In this document: in pieces, positions 24,755 through 34,257 of the stretch
Numbering within the stretch: the stretch's first letter is position 1
Layout: each line of letters starts with the position of its first letter
Assembly (NCBI GenBank): GCA_003144015.1
Contig: QFWS01000004.1
Coordinates: 300,622 to 364,621 of the forward strand
DNA length: 64,000 nt
From: Flavobacteriaceae bacterium LYZ1037
Lineage (GTDB): Bacteria > Bacteroidota > Bacteroidia > Flavobacteriales > Flavobacteriaceae
Direction: 5' to 3'
Notes under the pieces: model-generated
What the model was told of the DNA's origin: nothing
Databases searched by the model: none
The model's input: the letters and a program-made list of their open reading frames with translations, nothing else
Position numbers and translations under genes: made by a program

Positions 24755-27160
24755 TTATTCGGTTTTTAGGCTTTTTATAGGGTTAGCAATGGCTGTTTTT
24801 AAAGTCTGAAATAATATAAGGATGATAGTAATGCTTCCAATCAATAAAATTCCTATTAAAAACGGATTCAAACCTATGGTTATTCGGTAGGCGTAATTAG
24901 ACAACCATTGATTCATTAACAAATAAGCTAAAGGGCAAGCAATAAGAATAGATAGCACTAGAATTACTAAAAACTCTTTAATAAATAAATAGCTTATGCT
25001 CGCTACTGAAGCTCCTAATACTTTTCGAATCCCCACTTCCTTTATTCGTTTATTAATGCTTAACGAAACCATCCCAAATATGCCAAGAAGCCCAATAATG
25101 AACGATAATATGGATGCTGTATAAGTTGCTTTTTTAAATTGTAATTCATTTTCATATAAAGTAGCCAAAGTATCATCCATAAATTGATATTCAAAGGATG
25201 AATCTGGCATCAGGCTTTGCCATTTTTGTTGAATAGCCATGAGGCTTTCTTTTATATTCCCAGCTTTTAACTTAAAGGATAAATATCTGTAATGAAGATT
25301 TGTATTCACGTTAAAAAACACTTGTGGTTTTATGGGTTGTTGCATGGATTCAAAGTGAAAATCTGAAATCACACCTATAATAGTCAACGGGTTTTCATCA
25401 TCAATTATATTTAATTGATGACCTATAGCCTCTTCAGCATTTTTAAAGCCATAAGTATCGCTTGCTTTTTCATTAATTACCACCAAATCAGGATTTGTTT
25501 CTTCAGACTCTAAAAATCTGCCAGCTACTAAGGATATTTGATAGGTTTCAAGGTATGCATCATCACTCACTAAACCTTGCGTCGCATAAGACTGTTCTGG
25601 GTTTTCACCTGTTTTATAAATAGACATTTGAAAACCATTATTGCCATTAGGTATTTCATAAGAAAGGCTTACGTTTTCAACCGAAGGCAGTTTAGAAAAT
25701 TCATTTCTAATTGTAAGCATTTTTTTAACACCTTCTTGAGTCCAATCTCTAGGGATTGTAGCTGTTATTAACGAGTCTTTATCATAACCCAAATTTTTAC
25801 CAAAGAAACTATTGAGTTGTTGCGTTACCAAAATCGCAGAAATTAAAACGATGAGTGCCGTAACATATTGAAAGCTTAACAAGGATTTACGTAGATATAC
25901 CGCTTTGGTTCCTGTTTTTAATTTTCCCTGTAATGCATCTATAGATTTAAAAGAAGACAATACAAATGCTGGATATAATCCGACAAATAATCCTAAAACG
26001 AGTATAAACAGAAAAGGGATAAATAAGAAATAAATAGGAAACTGTGAAAGGTTCATGAGTTCTTTGCCTATTAATCCTTCAAACCACGGACTTAAAAAAG
26101 GATATGACAAACAGGCTAACACAGTTGAAATGCTAACCAAAATAATTGATTCTGTTAGAAATTGAAGTATTAATTGTTTTCTATTTCCACCTAAAACCTT
26201 ACGAACGCCAATTTCTTTTATCCTGCTTCCTGAATGACTTATGGCGATATTAATAAAGTTAATCATGGCCATAATGACTATAAAAAACCCAACAAAAGAG
26301 AGAGTATAAAGCATTTGTTTTAAACTCGCATGATCTTTGTTTAAGTAATAATCTGTGAGTTTTTGAGGCACTACTGTTAGGTTTTTCTGAAAAACTTCAG
26401 ACGTATGATTTTGGATTAATCGCTCTATCGGATCTGCTAATTGTTGCGCAGTAATACCTGGTTGAAGTTCTACATAACAAGCAAAAATAGGAGCTTCCCA
26501 ATCCTGAAAATGAGCGCGATCAAAATATGTTGCAGAATTTTTAGTAATGAAAAATCCGCCATTATTTTGTTTCGTTATCTGAGTAACAGAATTTTCTGGG
26601 GTTTTTGCTAATACACCTGTAATGATGAATTCGTGATTGTCTCCTTCAAAATTCTGAATTGTTAGAGTTTCCCCAACAACATCCGTTTTTCCAAAGAATT
26701 TTGTGGCCTTTTCAGACTTTATAACTACTGAAAAAGGATTGTTAAAAGCTGTATTAGCATTTCCATATAATAAATTAAAACCATACATATCTAGAAAACT
26801 CTCATCTCCTAATTGAATGCTTTCTCTGAAATTTACAGAGCCATTAGATACGATACTTGTTAGGCCATCCCATCGATAATAATTGGCAACCAAATGGGGG
26901 TATTCTTCCTTTAATCGTTCTGCTAGAGGAGCAAGAGTTGCAAATTCCACACCCATATTTGGGTTTTTCCATTGACTAGTAAGAATGTATTGAGAATTGG
27001 CGTTTTTCAAGTTTTTATTTCCTTGAAATTCTTGCCAAACAAAAGCTGAAATCAATAATGCAAAACTAATCCCAGTAACTAACCCTAAGATATTTATTGC
27101 CGTATAGAGTTGTCTTTTTTTAAGATTTCGCCAAGCGATTTTGAAATAAATCCAAATCAT
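24755..27160 (-). CDS. FtsX/MacB-type ABC permease (copy 3)
   Basis: 801 residues. It starts MIWIYFKIAWRNLKKRQ, has a periplasmic domain about 45-280, a first FtsX half with RIKEIGVRKVLGGNRKQL, a second periplasmic domain and a second FtsX half with RIKEVGIRKVLGASVASI, ending NPIKSLKTE. Spacing of 2 bp on both sides shows tight operon packing. Like its neighbours it should transmit ATPase motion across the inner membrane to the periplasm rather than carry substrate through the membrane (known for MacB/LolCE-type proteins). Confidence 0.92.
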   Translation of the reverse strand: MIWIYFKIAWRNLKKRQLYTAINILGLVTGISFALLISAFVWQEFQGNKNLKNANSQYILTSQWKNPNMGVEFATLAPLAERLKEEYPHLVANYYRWDGLTSIVSNGSVNFRESIQLGDESFLDMYGFNLLYGNANTAFNNPFSVVIKSEKATKFFGKTDVVGETLTIQNFEGDNHEFIITGVLAKTPENSVTQITKQNNGGFFITKNSATYFDRAHFQDWEAPIFACYVELQPGITAQQLADPIERLIQNHTSEVFQKNLTVVPQKLTDYYLNKDHASLKQMLYTLSFVGFFIVIMAMINFINIAISHSGSRIKEIGVRKVLGGNRKQLILQFLTESIILVSISTVLACLSYPFLSPWFEGLIGKELMNLSQFPIYFLFIPFLFILVLGLFVGLYPAFVLSSFKSIDALQGKLKTGTKAVYLRKSLLSFQYVTALIVLISAILVTQQLNSFFGKNLGYDKDSLITATIPRDWTQEGVKKMLTIRNEFSKLPSVENVSLSYEIPNGNNGFQMSIYKTGENPEQSYATQGLVSDDAYLETYQISLVAGRFLESEETNPDLVVINEKASDTYGFKNAEEAIGHQLNIIDDENPLTIIGVISDFHFESMQQPIKPQVFFNVNTNLHYRYLSFKLKAGNIKESLMAIQQKWQSLMPDSSFEYQFMDDTLATLYENELQFKKATYTASILSFIIGLLGIFGMVSLSINKRIKEVGIRKVLGASVASISYLFIKEFLVILVLSILIACPLAYLLMNQWLSNYAYRITIGLNPFLIGILLIGSITIILILFQTLKTAIANPIKSLKTE

Positions 27161-27162
27161 AT

Positions 27163-29595
27163 TTACTCGGTTTTTAAGCTTTTTACTGGGTTAGCAATAG
27201 CCGCTTTAATAGCCTGAAAGCTTAAGGTTATTAGTGCAATGACTAAAGCTACAATGCCAGTTACTGCAAAAATCCACCAGTTAAGTTCTATTCTGTAAGC
27301 GAAATCCTGTAGCCATGAATTCATAAACCACCAGGCTATTGGTGTAGCAATCACAAAAGCAAGAATGACTAATTTTACAAAATCTGTAGACAGCATTTTT
27401 ACTATAGTTGATACTGAAGCACCTAATACTTTTCTGATACCAATTTCTTTGGTACGTTGTTCTGCGATATACGTTGCCAAACCAAATAAACCAAGACAGG
27501 CTATAATAATTGCTAATAAAGCAAATGCTAAAGCAACGGTTCCAACACGTCTTTCTTGGCGATACATATCATCGAAAGCTTCATCTAAAAACTCATAATG
27601 AAAGGGCATGCCTGGAGCTGCAGCTTTGTATTTGTTTTCTATGGTTGAGAGTAAACCACTAACATTACTTGTATTAAATCGGTATGCTGTTTCCCAACTA
27701 TTGTTTCCTAATACAAAACTTAAAGCACCAACATTTTCGCGAAGTGATTCGTAATTGAAATTTTTTACTACTCCAATTATGGTAAATACTGTTACATTAT
27801 TTTCTCGATCGGCAGAATAGATTTTTTTTCCAACAGGATTTTCAAACCCTGTTAATTTAATAGCAGTTTCATTGAGAATTATGCCTAATGAATCTGAACC
27901 AAATTCGCGAGAAAAACCTCGGCCTTCCTTCATTTCCATACCAACGGTCTCTAAATAATCATAATCTACTCTCCAAAATTGCATATTAAAACCATTAGAT
28001 TCTGTCATAACCGTTTCTGTAGAAAAGGTAGTGTCTGATCGTGATGAACTTGAAACTGGTAAGTATCCTGCAAAAGAAGCAGATTTTACTTCAGCTAATT
28101 GGGCAATTTCATTTTTAAGCGACTGCCTTGTTTCACTTGGTAATCCAGAGTTATTTACTACGACCACTTGATCTTTATTAAATCCTAAATTGGTAGTTTG
28201 AATGTGATTAATTTGTTTATAAATAACGATGGTACCAATAATTAAAATGATAGATGTTGCAAACTGAAATACGACCAGAAAATTGCGTAAGGTGTTCTTT
28301 TTATGCCCTGTGGATAATTTGCCTTTCAATACTTTAATTGGTTTAAAGGATGATAGAAAGAATGCTGGATAGATGCCTGCTAATACACCAACAACTAAAG
28401 GAAGTAGAAAAAGGAATATCAAAAATTTCGGACTCAACAAAGATGCCAGTAACATGTCTTTTCCAGAAATATTGTTAAACCATCCAAGCGAAAGCCAGAC
28501 AAAAAATAAGCCAACAATAAGTGCTAAACCAGCTATTAAAGTTGATTCTGTCAAGAATTGCCCAATTAGCGCTTTCTTTTCTGACCCTAAAACTTTGCGT
28601 ATACCAACTTCTTTAGCTCTTCCTGATGAACGAGCCGTTGTAAGGTTCATGAAATTTATGCAAGCAATTAGTAATATAAATAGTGCAGCTGCTGAAAAAA
28701 TATAAACATATTGGATATTGCCGTTAGCAGATAGTTCATAAAGACGTGATGAGTGCAAATGAATATCTTTTAGAGGAATAAGCGAGTATTCAAGTTTGTT
28801 TCCGGTCGCTTCAAATTCTTCAATAGATTCTATTTGCATGAATTGTGACGCTTGAGGGACAATGTACTTATTAATTACTTCTTTAAAGTTTTTTTGAAAA
28901 ACTTCGTAATTTATTCCTTCTTTGAGTAATATGAAAGTATGGAAATTATGACTCATATAATTTCCAAATGTGTAGTCCACATTATCCATTGAAAAGAAAA
29001 AATCAAAATTAAAATGTGAATTTTCAGGAATATCTTCGATTACTGCATTTATTTTATAAAGGGTTTTGTTATTATCATCTGTTTCTAACATTTGACCCAT
29101 GGCTAATTCTGCACTTCCAAAATAACGTTTGGCTGCCGTTTCTGTTATAACAACAGTATTAGGCTCATTTAATGCCGTTTTTGTGTTTCCAATAATCGCT
29201 GGTAAAGTGAAAATGTGAAACAATGTGGAATCGACATGTGTTGTTGCAGTTTCATTAATATATTCGTTTCCTTTTTTTATAAGTTTTGAACCACCTGAAG
29301 CATAGAAGCGTACATATTCATCAACTTCTGGATAATCCTTTTTCAAAGTTTCTCCAAAAGGGTCTGAACTTAAGGCCATACTCATTTCTGTGCCTCCAAA
29401 AATAATATCGGAATTAATTCGGTAAATACGGTCTGCATTTTCGTGATAATTATCATAACTTAATTCATCTATCACAAACATAGATATCATAACAAAACAA
29501 CCAATACCTAATGATAAGCCTATGATGTTAATAGCTGTAAAGCCTTTATTCTTTATAAGATTTCGCCATGCTATTTTAAAATAATTCCGTATCAT
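27163..29595 (-). CDS. FtsX/MacB-type ABC permease (copy 2)
   Basis: 810 residues. It starts MIRNYFKIAWRNLIKNKGF, with coupling segments RAKEVGIRKVLGSEKKAL and RTKEIGIRKVLGASVSTI and C-terminus NPVKSLKTE. Two periplasmic MacB-like cores and eight predicted TMs are seen. The C-terminal third (TKEIGIRKVLGASVS...FAYRIELNWWIF) is very close to that of copy 5, so these two copies look like the most recent duplication or have undergone gene conversion. The gap to copy 1 is 21 bp. Confidence 0.92.
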   Translation of the reverse strand: MIRNYFKIAWRNLIKNKGFTAINIIGLSLGIGCFVMISMFVIDELSYDNYHENADRIYRINSDIIFGGTEMSMALSSDPFGETLKKDYPEVDEYVRFYASGGSKLIKKGNEYINETATTHVDSTLFHIFTLPAIIGNTKTALNEPNTVVITETAAKRYFGSAELAMGQMLETDDNNKTLYKINAVIEDIPENSHFNFDFFFSMDNVDYTFGNYMSHNFHTFILLKEGINYEVFQKNFKEVINKYIVPQASQFMQIESIEEFEATGNKLEYSLIPLKDIHLHSSRLYELSANGNIQYVYIFSAAALFILLIACINFMNLTTARSSGRAKEVGIRKVLGSEKKALIGQFLTESTLIAGLALIVGLFFVWLSLGWFNNISGKDMLLASLLSPKFLIFLFLLPLVVGVLAGIYPAFFLSSFKPIKVLKGKLSTGHKKNTLRNFLVVFQFATSIILIIGTIVIYKQINHIQTTNLGFNKDQVVVVNNSGLPSETRQSLKNEIAQLAEVKSASFAGYLPVSSSSRSDTTFSTETVMTESNGFNMQFWRVDYDYLETVGMEMKEGRGFSREFGSDSLGIILNETAIKLTGFENPVGKKIYSADRENNVTVFTIIGVVKNFNYESLRENVGALSFVLGNNSWETAYRFNTSNVSGLLSTIENKYKAAAPGMPFHYEFLDEAFDDMYRQERRVGTVALAFALLAIIIACLGLFGLATYIAEQRTKEIGIRKVLGASVSTIVKMLSTDFVKLVILAFVIATPIAWWFMNSWLQDFAYRIELNWWIFAVTGIVALVIALITLSFQAIKAAIANPVKSLKTE

Positions 29596-29616
29596 AATAT
29601 TCGTTTTTTGATTGAT

Positions 29617-32016
29617 TTATTCAGTCCTTAAAGAGTCTACAGGGTTTGATGTAGCTGCTTTTATAGATTGAAAACTCACAGTAATAAGTGTAATAATTAG
29701 TGCTCCTGAACATGCTAATGCAAAAATATCCCAAGAAATGGTTGTTCTATAACTGAATTTTTGCAACCAATGACTCATAATATAATAGGCAATAGGTGAG
29801 GCGATTACCAATGAAATAACAACAAGTGTTATAAAGTCTTTTGAAAGTATTACCCATAATTGACTGACAGATGCACCTAAAATTTTTCGAACGCCAATTT
29901 CTTTAGTTCGCTGTTCGGCAACAAAGGCAGCCAGCCCAAAAAGTCCTAAACAACTAATAAAAATTGCTAAGCCGGTAAAGACTTTAGCAAGACTAGCAAC
30001 ACGTTCTTCAGATCTGAATTTTTGAGCATACTCTTGATCGACAAATTGATAATCGAAAGGCAGATTTGGAAAATTATTTTTAAAAGTGCTTTCAATGATT
30101 TCTAAATTTTGACTGACACTTTTATTTGGATTAAGTCGCAAGTTATAGTAGGCAGCGTTGTCATTAGTATCAAATACATACATAGCTTGTTTAACCGGAC
30201 TGTAAGGAGATTGAACTATCATATCTTCAACAACTCCAACGATTTTTAAAGGTGGAGAGGGGTCTTCTGTATCTGCATCTCTAATAAATTTACCAATTGG
30301 GTCTATAAGTCCCATATATTTTACGGCTGTACTATTTAAAATAACAGCACTTGAATCGGTTGCAAATTCACGGGAAAAACCACGTCCTGCAACTAACTTT
30401 ATACCTAGAGTTTCAATAAATTCATAAGAAACAGCCGTATAAGCTAAGTCTTCTTGAAAGCCTTCTGGTTTCCCATCCCAAGTGTAACCAGCTCTATTCG
30501 ACCAAACAGCTGTTGTTGGACTGCTAGATGTAGACATTTCGATGGCTGCACCAGACGCGATAAATTGGTCTCTCATTACATCTGCTTTTCCAATAAATTC
30601 CGTGCTCATTGCGGGGATTTGAATTAGTCCTTCCTTGTTATATCCTACAGGTCTATCTTTACTAAATTGAATTTGATTCATGACAACCAAAGTCCCAATG
30701 ATGAGTGCTATTGAAACCGTAAATTGCGTGACTACTAATATTTTTCTTGGAACAGCAGCAAATCTTCCTGCTTTAAATGTACCTTTTAATACAGCTACAG
30801 GATTAAAGGATGATAAATATAATGCCGGATAACTCCCTGCTAAAAAAGCTGTTATTAGAATAAATAGTATTGAAACACCCCAAAACTGAATGTCTAACCA
30901 TGGAAAAATTATGGATTTACTTGCTAGATTGTTAAAACCATTTAAAAATAAGAGCACAATAGCAACGGCTAAAACAAATGATAAAATAACAACTAAAAAA
31001 GATTCACTTAAAAACTGAAAAATTAATTGGCCTCTTTTAGAGCCTATAGATTTTCTAATACCAACTTCCGTAGCTCTTTTTTCTGAACGTGCTGTGCTTA
31101 AATTGATAAAATTTATGCAAGCTAAAAGCAATACAAACAAACCTATTATACCAAACAACCATACGTTTTCAATGCGTCCTCCAGTTTGAACCCCATTTTC
31201 AAAATTAGAACGTAAATACCAATCTTTCATTGGTAGCAGAAATAATTGTGGGTTGTATTGGGCTTCTTCTATTGCAGTATTTTTTTTAACATCTTTAATT
31301 TTAGACGTTACAGCATCCATAGTTGTATTGTCATTAATCTGAACAAACATCTGGAATGAATTATTACCCCATTGGTCTTCAGATCCTGAAAGCCAATCTT
31401 GGGTTGTTATATAATGTTTCCAAGGAATAATGTAATGGGTGTTGCTAAATGAATTATTTTCAGGAAGATCTTCGTAAACAGCAGTTACCATCAAATCATC
31501 TTCATTATTGACTTTAATTATCTTTCCAATTGGATCCTCTAAATCAAACAACGCGTTAGCAGTAGATTCAGAAATCATGATTGATTTTTTCTCTTTTAAA
31601 CCATTCTTTTCACCTTTAAGAATCTTTAAACTCAAGAGGTCAGGACCACCTTCTTGCATGAAATTACCATTTCTGTTAATGTTGGTTTCACCAAATCTTA
31701 GATATCTAGAAAACGTCCAAGAAGACATTACAATGTGCTTAAAGTTATCTGAATGATTTTCACGTAAAACAAACTCTAAAGGTCTTGGAATAGCAGGTCC
31801 CGTACCCTTCTTGCCATTAAATTCTTGACTTTGATAAACTTGTGCAATTTGAGTTTTGTTTTCGAAATAATTATCAAAACTCAATTCATCTGTAATCCAA
31901 AGTCCAATCATAATGGTTACAGCCATACCTATAGCCAAGCCGAAAATGTTTATAAGTGAATATACTTTATTCTTTAGAAGGTTTCTGAATGCTATTTTTA
32001 GATAATTTTTAAACAT
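29617..32016 (-). CDS. FtsX/MacB-type ABC permease (copy 1)
   Basis: 799 residues. It starts MFKNYLKIAFRNLLKNKVY, with coupling segments RATEVGIRKSIGSKRGQL and RTKEIGVRKILGASVSQL and C-terminus NPVDSLRTE. It is the first permease after the ATPase gene (81-bp gap). It has the double-FtsX form common in Bacteroidota annotated as ABC transporter permease. Substrate unknown; candidates are lipids, lipoproteins, antimicrobial peptides or other amphiphiles, judged only from the family. Confidence 0.92.
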   Translation of the reverse strand: MFKNYLKIAFRNLLKNKVYSLINIFGLAIGMAVTIMIGLWITDELSFDNYFENKTQIAQVYQSQEFNGKKGTGPAIPRPLEFVLRENHSDNFKHIVMSSWTFSRYLRFGETNINRNGNFMQEGGPDLLSLKILKGEKNGLKEKKSIMISESTANALFDLEDPIGKIIKVNNEDDLMVTAVYEDLPENNSFSNTHYIIPWKHYITTQDWLSGSEDQWGNNSFQMFVQINDNTTMDAVTSKIKDVKKNTAIEEAQYNPQLFLLPMKDWYLRSNFENGVQTGGRIENVWLFGIIGLFVLLLACINFINLSTARSEKRATEVGIRKSIGSKRGQLIFQFLSESFLVVILSFVLAVAIVLLFLNGFNNLASKSIIFPWLDIQFWGVSILFILITAFLAGSYPALYLSSFNPVAVLKGTFKAGRFAAVPRKILVVTQFTVSIALIIGTLVVMNQIQFSKDRPVGYNKEGLIQIPAMSTEFIGKADVMRDQFIASGAAIEMSTSSSPTTAVWSNRAGYTWDGKPEGFQEDLAYTAVSYEFIETLGIKLVAGRGFSREFATDSSAVILNSTAVKYMGLIDPIGKFIRDADTEDPSPPLKIVGVVEDMIVQSPYSPVKQAMYVFDTNDNAAYYNLRLNPNKSVSQNLEIIESTFKNNFPNLPFDYQFVDQEYAQKFRSEERVASLAKVFTGLAIFISCLGLFGLAAFVAEQRTKEIGVRKILGASVSQLWVILSKDFITLVVISLVIASPIAYYIMSHWLQKFSYRTTISWDIFALACSGALIITLITVSFQSIKAATSNPVDSLRTE

Positions 32017-32097
32017 GATTGATTGCTTTTTGACTGTTCGATTTTTGATTTTCCTTGCATCGTTTTTAACGAAGTAAGGTTGATGAATTATTAAAAA

Positions 32098-32775
32098 TTA
32101 CATTAAAATATTTTCAGTAACTTTTTGTCCATCCAACATTCGGATGATTCTATGACTATATTTTGCGTCATGCTCACTATGCGTTACCATGATAATGGTC
32201 GTACCTGCTTCGTTTAAATCGATAAGCAAATCCATAACTTCATTCCCGTTGGTGCTATCAAGGTTTCCTGTAGGCTCATCGGCTAGAATTAATTTTGGAT
32301 TATTAACTACAGCTCTTGCTACTGCAACACGTTGCTGCTGTCCACCAGACAATTGTTGTGGAAAGTGATTACGTCTATGCATAATTTGCATTTTCTCTAA
32401 AACAGCCTCCACTTGCACTTTTCTCTCAGCAGGTTTTACTCCTGTATAGATTAATGGCAATTCGACGTTTTCGAAAACGGTAAGTTCGTCGATGAGGTTG
32501 AAGCTTTGGAAAACAAATCCAACATTGTGTTTACGAAGTTCAGAACGTTTACGCTCGTTATAACCTGCAACTTCTTCTCCGTTAAATTTGAAACTTCCTC
32601 CATCAGGATCGTCTAGTAATCCTAGAATGTTTAATAGGGTAGATTTTCCACATCCTGAAGGTCCCATGATAGCTACAAATTCTCCCTTTTTAACTTCAAA
32701 GGATAATTTGTTTAAAGCAATTGTTTGAACTTCTTCAGTTCTGTAAAATTTTTCTAAATCGGTTATTTGTATCAT
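32098..32775 (-). CDS. ABC transporter ATP-binding protein (MacB/LolD type)
   Basis: 225 residues with all motifs canonical: Walker A GPSGCGKST (38-46), Q-loop FVFQSFN, signature LSGGQQQRVAVARA, Walker B LILADEP, D-loop GNLDS and H-loop VTHSE. It follows the adaptor gene by 26 bp and precedes four permease genes. Since one transcript carries one ATPase and four permeases, it may serve several permeases as a shared motor. Confidence 0.95.
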   Translation of the reverse strand: MIQITDLEKFYRTEEVQTIALNKLSFEVKKGEFVAIMGPSGCGKSTLLNILGLLDDPDGGSFKFNGEEVAGYNERKRSELRKHNVGFVFQSFNLIDELTVFENVELPLIYTGVKPAERKVQVEAVLEKMQIMHRRNHFPQQLSGGQQQRVAVARAVVNNPKLILADEPTGNLDSTNGNEVMDLLIDLNEAGTTIIMVTHSEHDAKYSHRIIRMLDGQKVTENILM

Positions 32776-32801
32776 TGTATTCGTTTTTTTAATTGACTCT
32801 A

Positions 32802-34052
32802 TTATTTTAATATTAATTCTTCTGTATCTCCATAACTATCATAACTAGAGGTAATGACTTTATCACCAGAGTTCAGCCCTTCAAGAACTTCGTAGTATTC
32901 TGTGTTTTGGCTTCCTAATTTGATATTTACTTTATATGCAGAATTCCCGTCTTCACTCACTTTAAAAATCCAGTTACCACCCGTTTTTTGAAAGAAGCCC
33001 CCTTTTGCAACTAATAAAGCTTGCTTTTCGGCACTTAAAGCCACACGGATTTGTAAATTCTGTCCTCGACGAATTCCCTCTGGGACGTCTCCTTCAAATT
33101 GCATATCCACTTGAAATCTTCCATTATTAACTTGGGTAAAGACTTTTTTAATAGTCAATGTATAAGGTTTGTTATTAAACGTAAAGGTTCCAGTTTGCCC
33201 ATTGTAGATTCTTGAAATATAATGTTCGTCTATATCTACACGTACTTTATATCCACTTAGCACATCTATTTGTCCTAAACGTTCGCCTTTATTTTTAGAC
33301 TGACCAATTTCGGCATCTAAAGCAGTTAATTGCCCATCTACTGGGGCCCGAACAACTAAATCTCCAACTTTCTTGCGCATAAGTTCTAAAGCGCTTTGTG
33401 TTCTTGAATAAGAACTTTGAGCTTGACTAACTTCTTGTTTTGTAGAAATAGAATCTTGACTTAATACTTTTTTAGCCAGTTCCATACGTTGTTTTTGATA
33501 ATTATAATTGTTTTCAGAAGATTCGAAGTCTTGTCTTCCAATAGCATCCTTTTCGTATAAACGTTTGTTTAAATCGTAAACACGTTTCGCCTCAATAAGA
33601 TTATTTTCAACATCTGTAAATTGATTACGTCTGTTAATGGTGTTTTGGCGAGCCGCATTTTGTGAAATCTGCATTTGAGTTAATAGATTATAAACAGACG
33701 TCTCTTGATTAATTAAACTTAATTCTAAATCGGTATTTGATAGTCTTAAAATTGGTTCCCCTTTTTTCATGATAGCGCCATCTTCAACAAATTTCTCTTC
33801 AACACGTCCTCCTTCTAAAGCATCTAAATAAATTGTTGTTATAGGTAATACAATCCCATTTACTGGAATGTTTTCTTGAAAGACATTATTGCTTACTGTA
33901 TTAATAGAAATGCGCTCTTTTTCTACATTTAATTTTGAGCCACCACTTGTTGATATAATCACAAAAACAATTAATGCTATAAGCGCTAATCCACCACCAA
34001 TAAGTAATAGTTTTTGTTTTGAATATTTTTTCTTTTCGATTTGAACGTCCAT
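32802..34052 (-). CDS. HlyD/MacA-type periplasmic adaptor
   Basis: 416 residues from ATG at 34052 (MDVQIEKKKYSKQK). A start at 34115 would place the promoter element inside the gene and is rejected. One N-terminal TM (about 15-36) is followed by a split lipoyl domain (VNGIVLPITTIYLDALEGGRVEEKFV and VVRAPVDGQLTALDAEIGQ), a long alpha-helical hairpin (about 120-215) and a beta-barrel and membrane-proximal domain. It bridges the permeases to the TolC-type channel at 16866. It is the first gene of the first transcript of the locus. Confidence 0.92.
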   Translation of the reverse strand: MDVQIEKKKYSKQKLLLIGGGLALIALIVFVIISTSGGSKLNVEKERISINTVSNNVFQENIPVNGIVLPITTIYLDALEGGRVEEKFVEDGAIMKKGEPILRLSNTDLELSLINQETSVYNLLTQMQISQNAARQNTINRRNQFTDVENNLIEAKRVYDLNKRLYEKDAIGRQDFESSENNYNYQKQRMELAKKVLSQDSISTKQEVSQAQSSYSRTQSALELMRKKVGDLVVRAPVDGQLTALDAEIGQSKNKGERLGQIDVLSGYKVRVDIDEHYISRIYNGQTGTFTFNNKPYTLTIKKVFTQVNNGRFQVDMQFEGDVPEGIRRGQNLQIRVALSAEKQALLVAKGGFFQKTGGNWIFKVSEDGNSAYKVNIKLGSQNTEYYEVLEGLNSGDKVITSSYDSYGDTEELILK

Positions 34053-34076
34053 ATAAGGTTTTTTAATTATAATACA

Positions 34077-34095
34077 TATAGTGAAGATGATGCCA
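34077..34095 (-). promoter_or_regulatory. Candidate sigma-54 (-24/-12) promoter of the adaptor operon
   Basis: Minus-strand TGGCATCATCTTCACTATA, identical over 19 bp to the element at 22149-22167. It has the GG-N10-AC spacing expected of a sigma-54 promoter, 25 bp upstream of the adaptor start codon. Confidence 0.65.
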
Positions 34096-34147
34096 AAAGT
34101 ATAAACTCCTAACAATCAAGACTTAATATTGTAATTAAAATTTAAAA

Positions 34148-34187
34148 GTGTTCGGTTTCGATACACATATGTTCGAAATTGACACAC
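34148..34187 (-). promoter_or_regulatory. Paired upstream activator sites between the adaptor operon and the regulator gene
   Basis: Site 1 GTGTTCGGTTTCGATACAC (34148-34166) matches the equivalent site at 22220-22238 at 16 of 19 positions. Site 2 begins TGTTCGAAATTGACAC (34170-34185). The gap to the 19-bp promoter element is 52 bp, the same as in the other module. The sites also lie 70 bp upstream of the divergent regulator gene and could serve autoregulation. Confidence 0.65.
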
Positions 34188-34257
34188 TTTTTTAGTGGTA
34201 AAATATTTTGTTTTTCTTAGGTTTATTTGCTGAATATAAAGTTGTAATATTGTATCA

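Noticed and set aside
34053..34115. Longer start for the HlyD-type adaptor
   Set aside because: It would place the conserved 19-bp promoter element inside the coding region; ATG at 34052 gives the standard short cytoplasmic N-terminus before the TM.
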